Positions 61,933-64,000 of a stretch of 64,000 bases of DNA are shown here, in pieces. The DNA comes from JAENVU01 sp963765075 (GTDB lineage Bacteria > Actinomycetota > Acidimicrobiia > IMCC26256 > JAENVU01). Each line of letters starts with the position of its first letter. The first letter of the stretch is position 1. Where the stretch lies: NCBI GenBank assembly GCA_963765075.1, contig CAVXVA010000003.1, forward strand, positions 894,729-958,728, given 5' to 3'. A program made the position numbers and the translations under genes. Under the pieces are notes generated by a model. That model was given only the letters and a program-made list of their open reading frames with translations. It made no database searches and was not told the DNA's origin.

Positions 61933-62402
61933 TCGCTCGTCTCCTCGGCACCGGTGGCTTCCGACACCGCTTCCATCTCACCCGCGGTCGTGTCGGCGGT
62001 CTCCATCGTCACGCCCTCGGGCAACTCGCCCTCGCCTTCGCCCACGGTCGGCGGTGGCGCATCCGGGGTCGGCATCGGCGCGGTCGGGTCCAGACGGTCC
62101 CGGTCCCGACGGCCACTGCGGCTCCGCTGGGTGACCTGGCGAACGCTGTAGGGCAACAACGCCATCTCGCGCGCGATACGAATCGCCTTCGCGACCTCGC
62201 GCTGCTGCTTCGTGTCGTTCCCCGTCACGCGCCGCGCCCGGATCTTGGCCCGCTCGGACATGAACCGGCGCAGCAGGTTCACGTCCTTGTAGTCGACCCA
62301 GTCGATCTTGTCCTGGGTGAGGATCGATACCTTCTTCTTCTGGACTCGCCGCCGATCGTTGGCAGGGCTCTTGCTGTTTCGCCGGTCCCGATCTCGTGCC
62401 AT
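61929..62402 (-). CDS. rpsR: Ribosomal protein bS18 with long acidic C-terminal extension
   Basis: 157 aa, about twice the usual 75-90. The conserved core is residues 17-92 (CxxC-free: DYKDVNLLRRFMSERAKIRARRVTG, ALLPYSVRQ). The last 65 residues are Pro/Glu/Thr-rich (PTPDAPPPTVGEGEGELPEG, then acidic to EETSE). The stop overlaps the rplI start in ATGA, so the extension ends exactly at a natural junction and is unlikely to be a frameshift artefact. Confidence 0.92.
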   Translation of the reverse strand: MARDRDRRNSKSPANDRRRVQKKKVSILTQDKIDWVDYKDVNLLRRFMSERAKIRARRVTGNDTKQQREVAKAIRIAREMALLPYSVRQVTQRSRSGRRDRDRLDPTAPMPTPDAPPPTVGEGEGELPEGVTMETADTTAGEMEAVSEATGAEETSE

Positions 62403-62423
62403 AACGCTTCCGTTCCTCTCGCC

Positions 62424-62959
62424 CTAGAAGGGCTCTTCGTCGAATCCGTAGTCGCCGCCGCCACCGGCGGGGGCACCACTCGAACCACCACTCGAACCAC
62501 CACTCGAACCACCTTGGGGCCGGCCGCCGCCGCCACCAAAGTCGCCACCGCCACCGCCGCCGCCACCGCCACCACCGGCAGGCGCGCCTCCGCCGCCGCG
62601 GCGCTCGGAGCGCTTCACTTCGGCAGTTGCCCAGCGCAGACTCGGGCCGATCTCGTCGGCGACGACCTCGACCACGCTGCGCTTCTCACCCTGGTCGGTC
62701 TCCCACGAGCGCTGCTCGAGGCGACCGTTGACGATGATGCGCGTCCTTTGGCCAGCGTGTCGCTGATGTTCTCGGCCATGTCACCCCAGGCGATCACGTT
62801 GAAGAAGCTGGTGCGCTCCTCCCACTCCTGGGTCTGACGGTTCTGCCACCGACGACTCACTGCGACGCCGAGCCGGGCGTTGGCCTGGCCGGATGCCGTG
62901 TAGCGAATCTCGGGGTCACGAGTCAGGTTCCCGACGATCGTGATGCTGTTGTCTGCCAT
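62424..62959 (-). pseudogene. ssb: Single-stranded DNA-binding protein, frameshifted in this sequence
   Basis: ITIVGNLTRDPEIRYTASGQANARLGVAVSRRW begins the OB fold. Adding one base near 62745 restores TRIIVNGRLEQRSWE and 178 continuous residues. The tail is Gly-rich with three GGSS units and ends in DEEPF, the protein-interaction tip. An essential gene in the usual rpsF-ssb-rpsR-rplI order, so a sequencing error is by far the best explanation. Confidence 0.9.
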
Positions 62960-63040
62960 GGTGATGCCTCCAGTTGCCGCCGGTGCGGCAGGTCACGTCT
63001 CAATGTGCGACGTCGACCGATCGCCCGGGCTGCGGGTTTC

Positions 63041-63408
63041 TCAGTCGTCGTCCGGGTCGGCGCCCGCCGCAAGTACCGCAGCATCGACCGGATCCGGTGT
63101 TCCACCCAGCCTGCCGTAGACCTGCTCGGGGATGCGCAGGATCTTGTGCCGGATGACGTCGTCTGACAGGGAGAGCGATCGGTTCAACTCGTCCATCGCA
63201 CGGGCTTGGCCTTCGCCTGGATGACGACGTAGTAGCCCTCCCAGCGATGCTTCACCTCGTACGCGAGGCGGCGCTTGCCCCACCAATCGATGGGGCCGCG
63301 TTCCGCGCCCTTCGACTCGATGAGCTTCAGCGAACCCTCGACGGCAGACCGAATGGTCTCCTCTTCCAGGTCCGCATCGAAAATAACCATGACCTCGTAC
63401 GGCCTCAT
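63041..63408 (-). pseudogene. rpsF: Ribosomal protein bS6, frameshifted in this sequence
   Basis: RPYEVMVIFDADLEEETIRSAVEG and DWWGKRRLAYEVKHRWEGYYVVIQAKAKP are bS6. Adding one C at GGG 63202-63204 (plus strand) continues RAMDELNRSLSLSDDVIRHKI to a stop at 63041, 122 aa in total. Start preceded by GGAGG. Essential, so probably intact in the organism. Confidence 0.9.
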
Positions 63409-63701
63409 TGGCCGGACCTCCTTCGGACCACCGCCGACCCGAAGGCCACGGCGGGCCCCAGGGCCAGCACCAATACGAGATCGGAGCCGCCGAGGGGCAG
63501 GGTGGACATTGTGACGGGATACCGAGCATGCCCGGAATCCCTATGTGAAGCGGGAGACGCTACCAGAGCGCCGCCCCGCGGACCTATCGAGGAGGACCCT
63601 ACCCGGGGGGTGAGACACGCCATTTCGGTCCGTCCGGCTTCCGAGCCAGATCGGGTGGGAGTTCCCGTCCCGTATTCGACGGGACGACTCCGAGGCTCGG
63701 G
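63409..63701. other. Gap between panB and rpsF
   Basis: 293 bases on the leader side of rpsF. It contains the rpsF ribosome-binding site (GGAGG, minus strand, about 63416-63420). I see no further gene, RNA or clear terminator. Confidence 0.5.
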
Positions 63702-64000
63702 TCAGGCGTCGGTGAGCTCGGTGCGGGACGTGACCGGGGTTTCGGCGGTGTCGGCACCGTCGCCGGCGAGTTCGAGGGTGGACATGTCGATCGAGCTCTC
63801 CAGCTGATCGGTCATGTGGTACGTCTCCTCGCTCGACGGGAAGTGTCCGGCCCGGACATCCTCGGCGAAGTGGCGCACGGCCTCGGTCGCGGTCGCACCC
63901 AGCTCGGCGTAACGACGCACAAAGCGGGGACGAATCCGATCCTCGAAGCCCAGCAGGTCGTGGTACACGAGACCTGGCCGTCGCAGTGCCGACCGGCGCC
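63702..64000 (-). pseudogene. panB: 3-methyl-2-oxobutanoate hydroxymethyltransferase, C-terminal part, frameshifted
   Basis: The gene enters from the right edge. VYHDLLGFEDRIRPRFVRRYAELG and FAEDVRAGHFPSSEETYHM are the C-terminus of PanB, the first enzyme of pantothenate synthesis. Upstream, another frame reads GAGRHCDGQV, the conserved segment just before; one base is missing at about 63969-63973. About 35 residues beyond the usual end are acidic and Thr-rich. Confidence 0.78.

Overview
This window is high-GC actinobacterial DNA. BldC, HspR with a dnaK-grpE-dnaJ-hspR-clpB operon, NucS mismatch endonuclease, PurS/PurQ/PurL, a bifunctional-type Dcd and an EtfD-like Fe-S oxidoreductase together suggest a free-living member of the class Acidimicrobiia or a near relative. 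That placement is inference. Most gene junctions are 4-base ATGA or GTGA overlaps, which helps to fix starts. The sequence carries about ten single-base frameshifts, several in genes that should be essential (ssb, rpsF, panB). It therefore looks like a draft, indel-prone assembly rather than a decaying genome.

Layout. 1-6001: aminotransferase (partial), ald, csrA, a LuxR-type regulator without its phospho-acceptor Asp, two cytochrome P450s around tRNA-Lys and a NIPSNAP-like protein. 6003-18963: an exopolysaccharide locus. A leftward operon encodes the initiating sugar transferase, a Wzz-like co-polymerase with a degenerate kinase domain, a GT4 glycosyltransferase, one ORF joining a Wzy-like polymerase to a Wzx-like flippase, two P-loop kinases and a secreted beta-helix/Calx-beta protein. 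Divergently come a second secreted beta-helix protein and a UDP-sugar epimerase. 19045-19311: tRNA-Glu, tRNA-Asp, tRNA-Phe. 19418-20827: bldC, an orphan ParA and a small zinc-ribbon protein.

20810-34889 is a purine cluster on the minus strand: purA, a 31-aa small ORF, purD, vapB, vapC, purB, a second 31-aa small ORF, purC, purS, purQ, pyrE, purL, purF, purM. Two plus-strand genes interrupt it. The two 31-aa ORFs are paralogous, equal in length, and each overlaps the stop of the gene before and the start of the gene after. They are the most striking unexplained feature here. purA is preceded by two hairpins and a U-tract that resemble an attenuator.

35091-41696: wax ester synthase/DGAT, a Tat-exported PhoD-like phosphatase, a membrane glycosyltransferase and a tandem two-module beta-helix protein of the same family as those in the polysaccharide locus. 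41907-50007: a BKACE enzyme, the HspR heat-shock operon and a cyclic-nucleotide-binding protein. 50074-55731: EtfD-like oxidoreductase, tag, dcd, and a secreted PKD/repeat protein. 55804-59869: tRNA-Gly, GNAT, DUF4349 protein, nucS, NTF2-like protein, methyltransferase. 59885-63408: dnaB and rpsF-ssb-rpsR-rplI. The window ends in the 3' part of panB.
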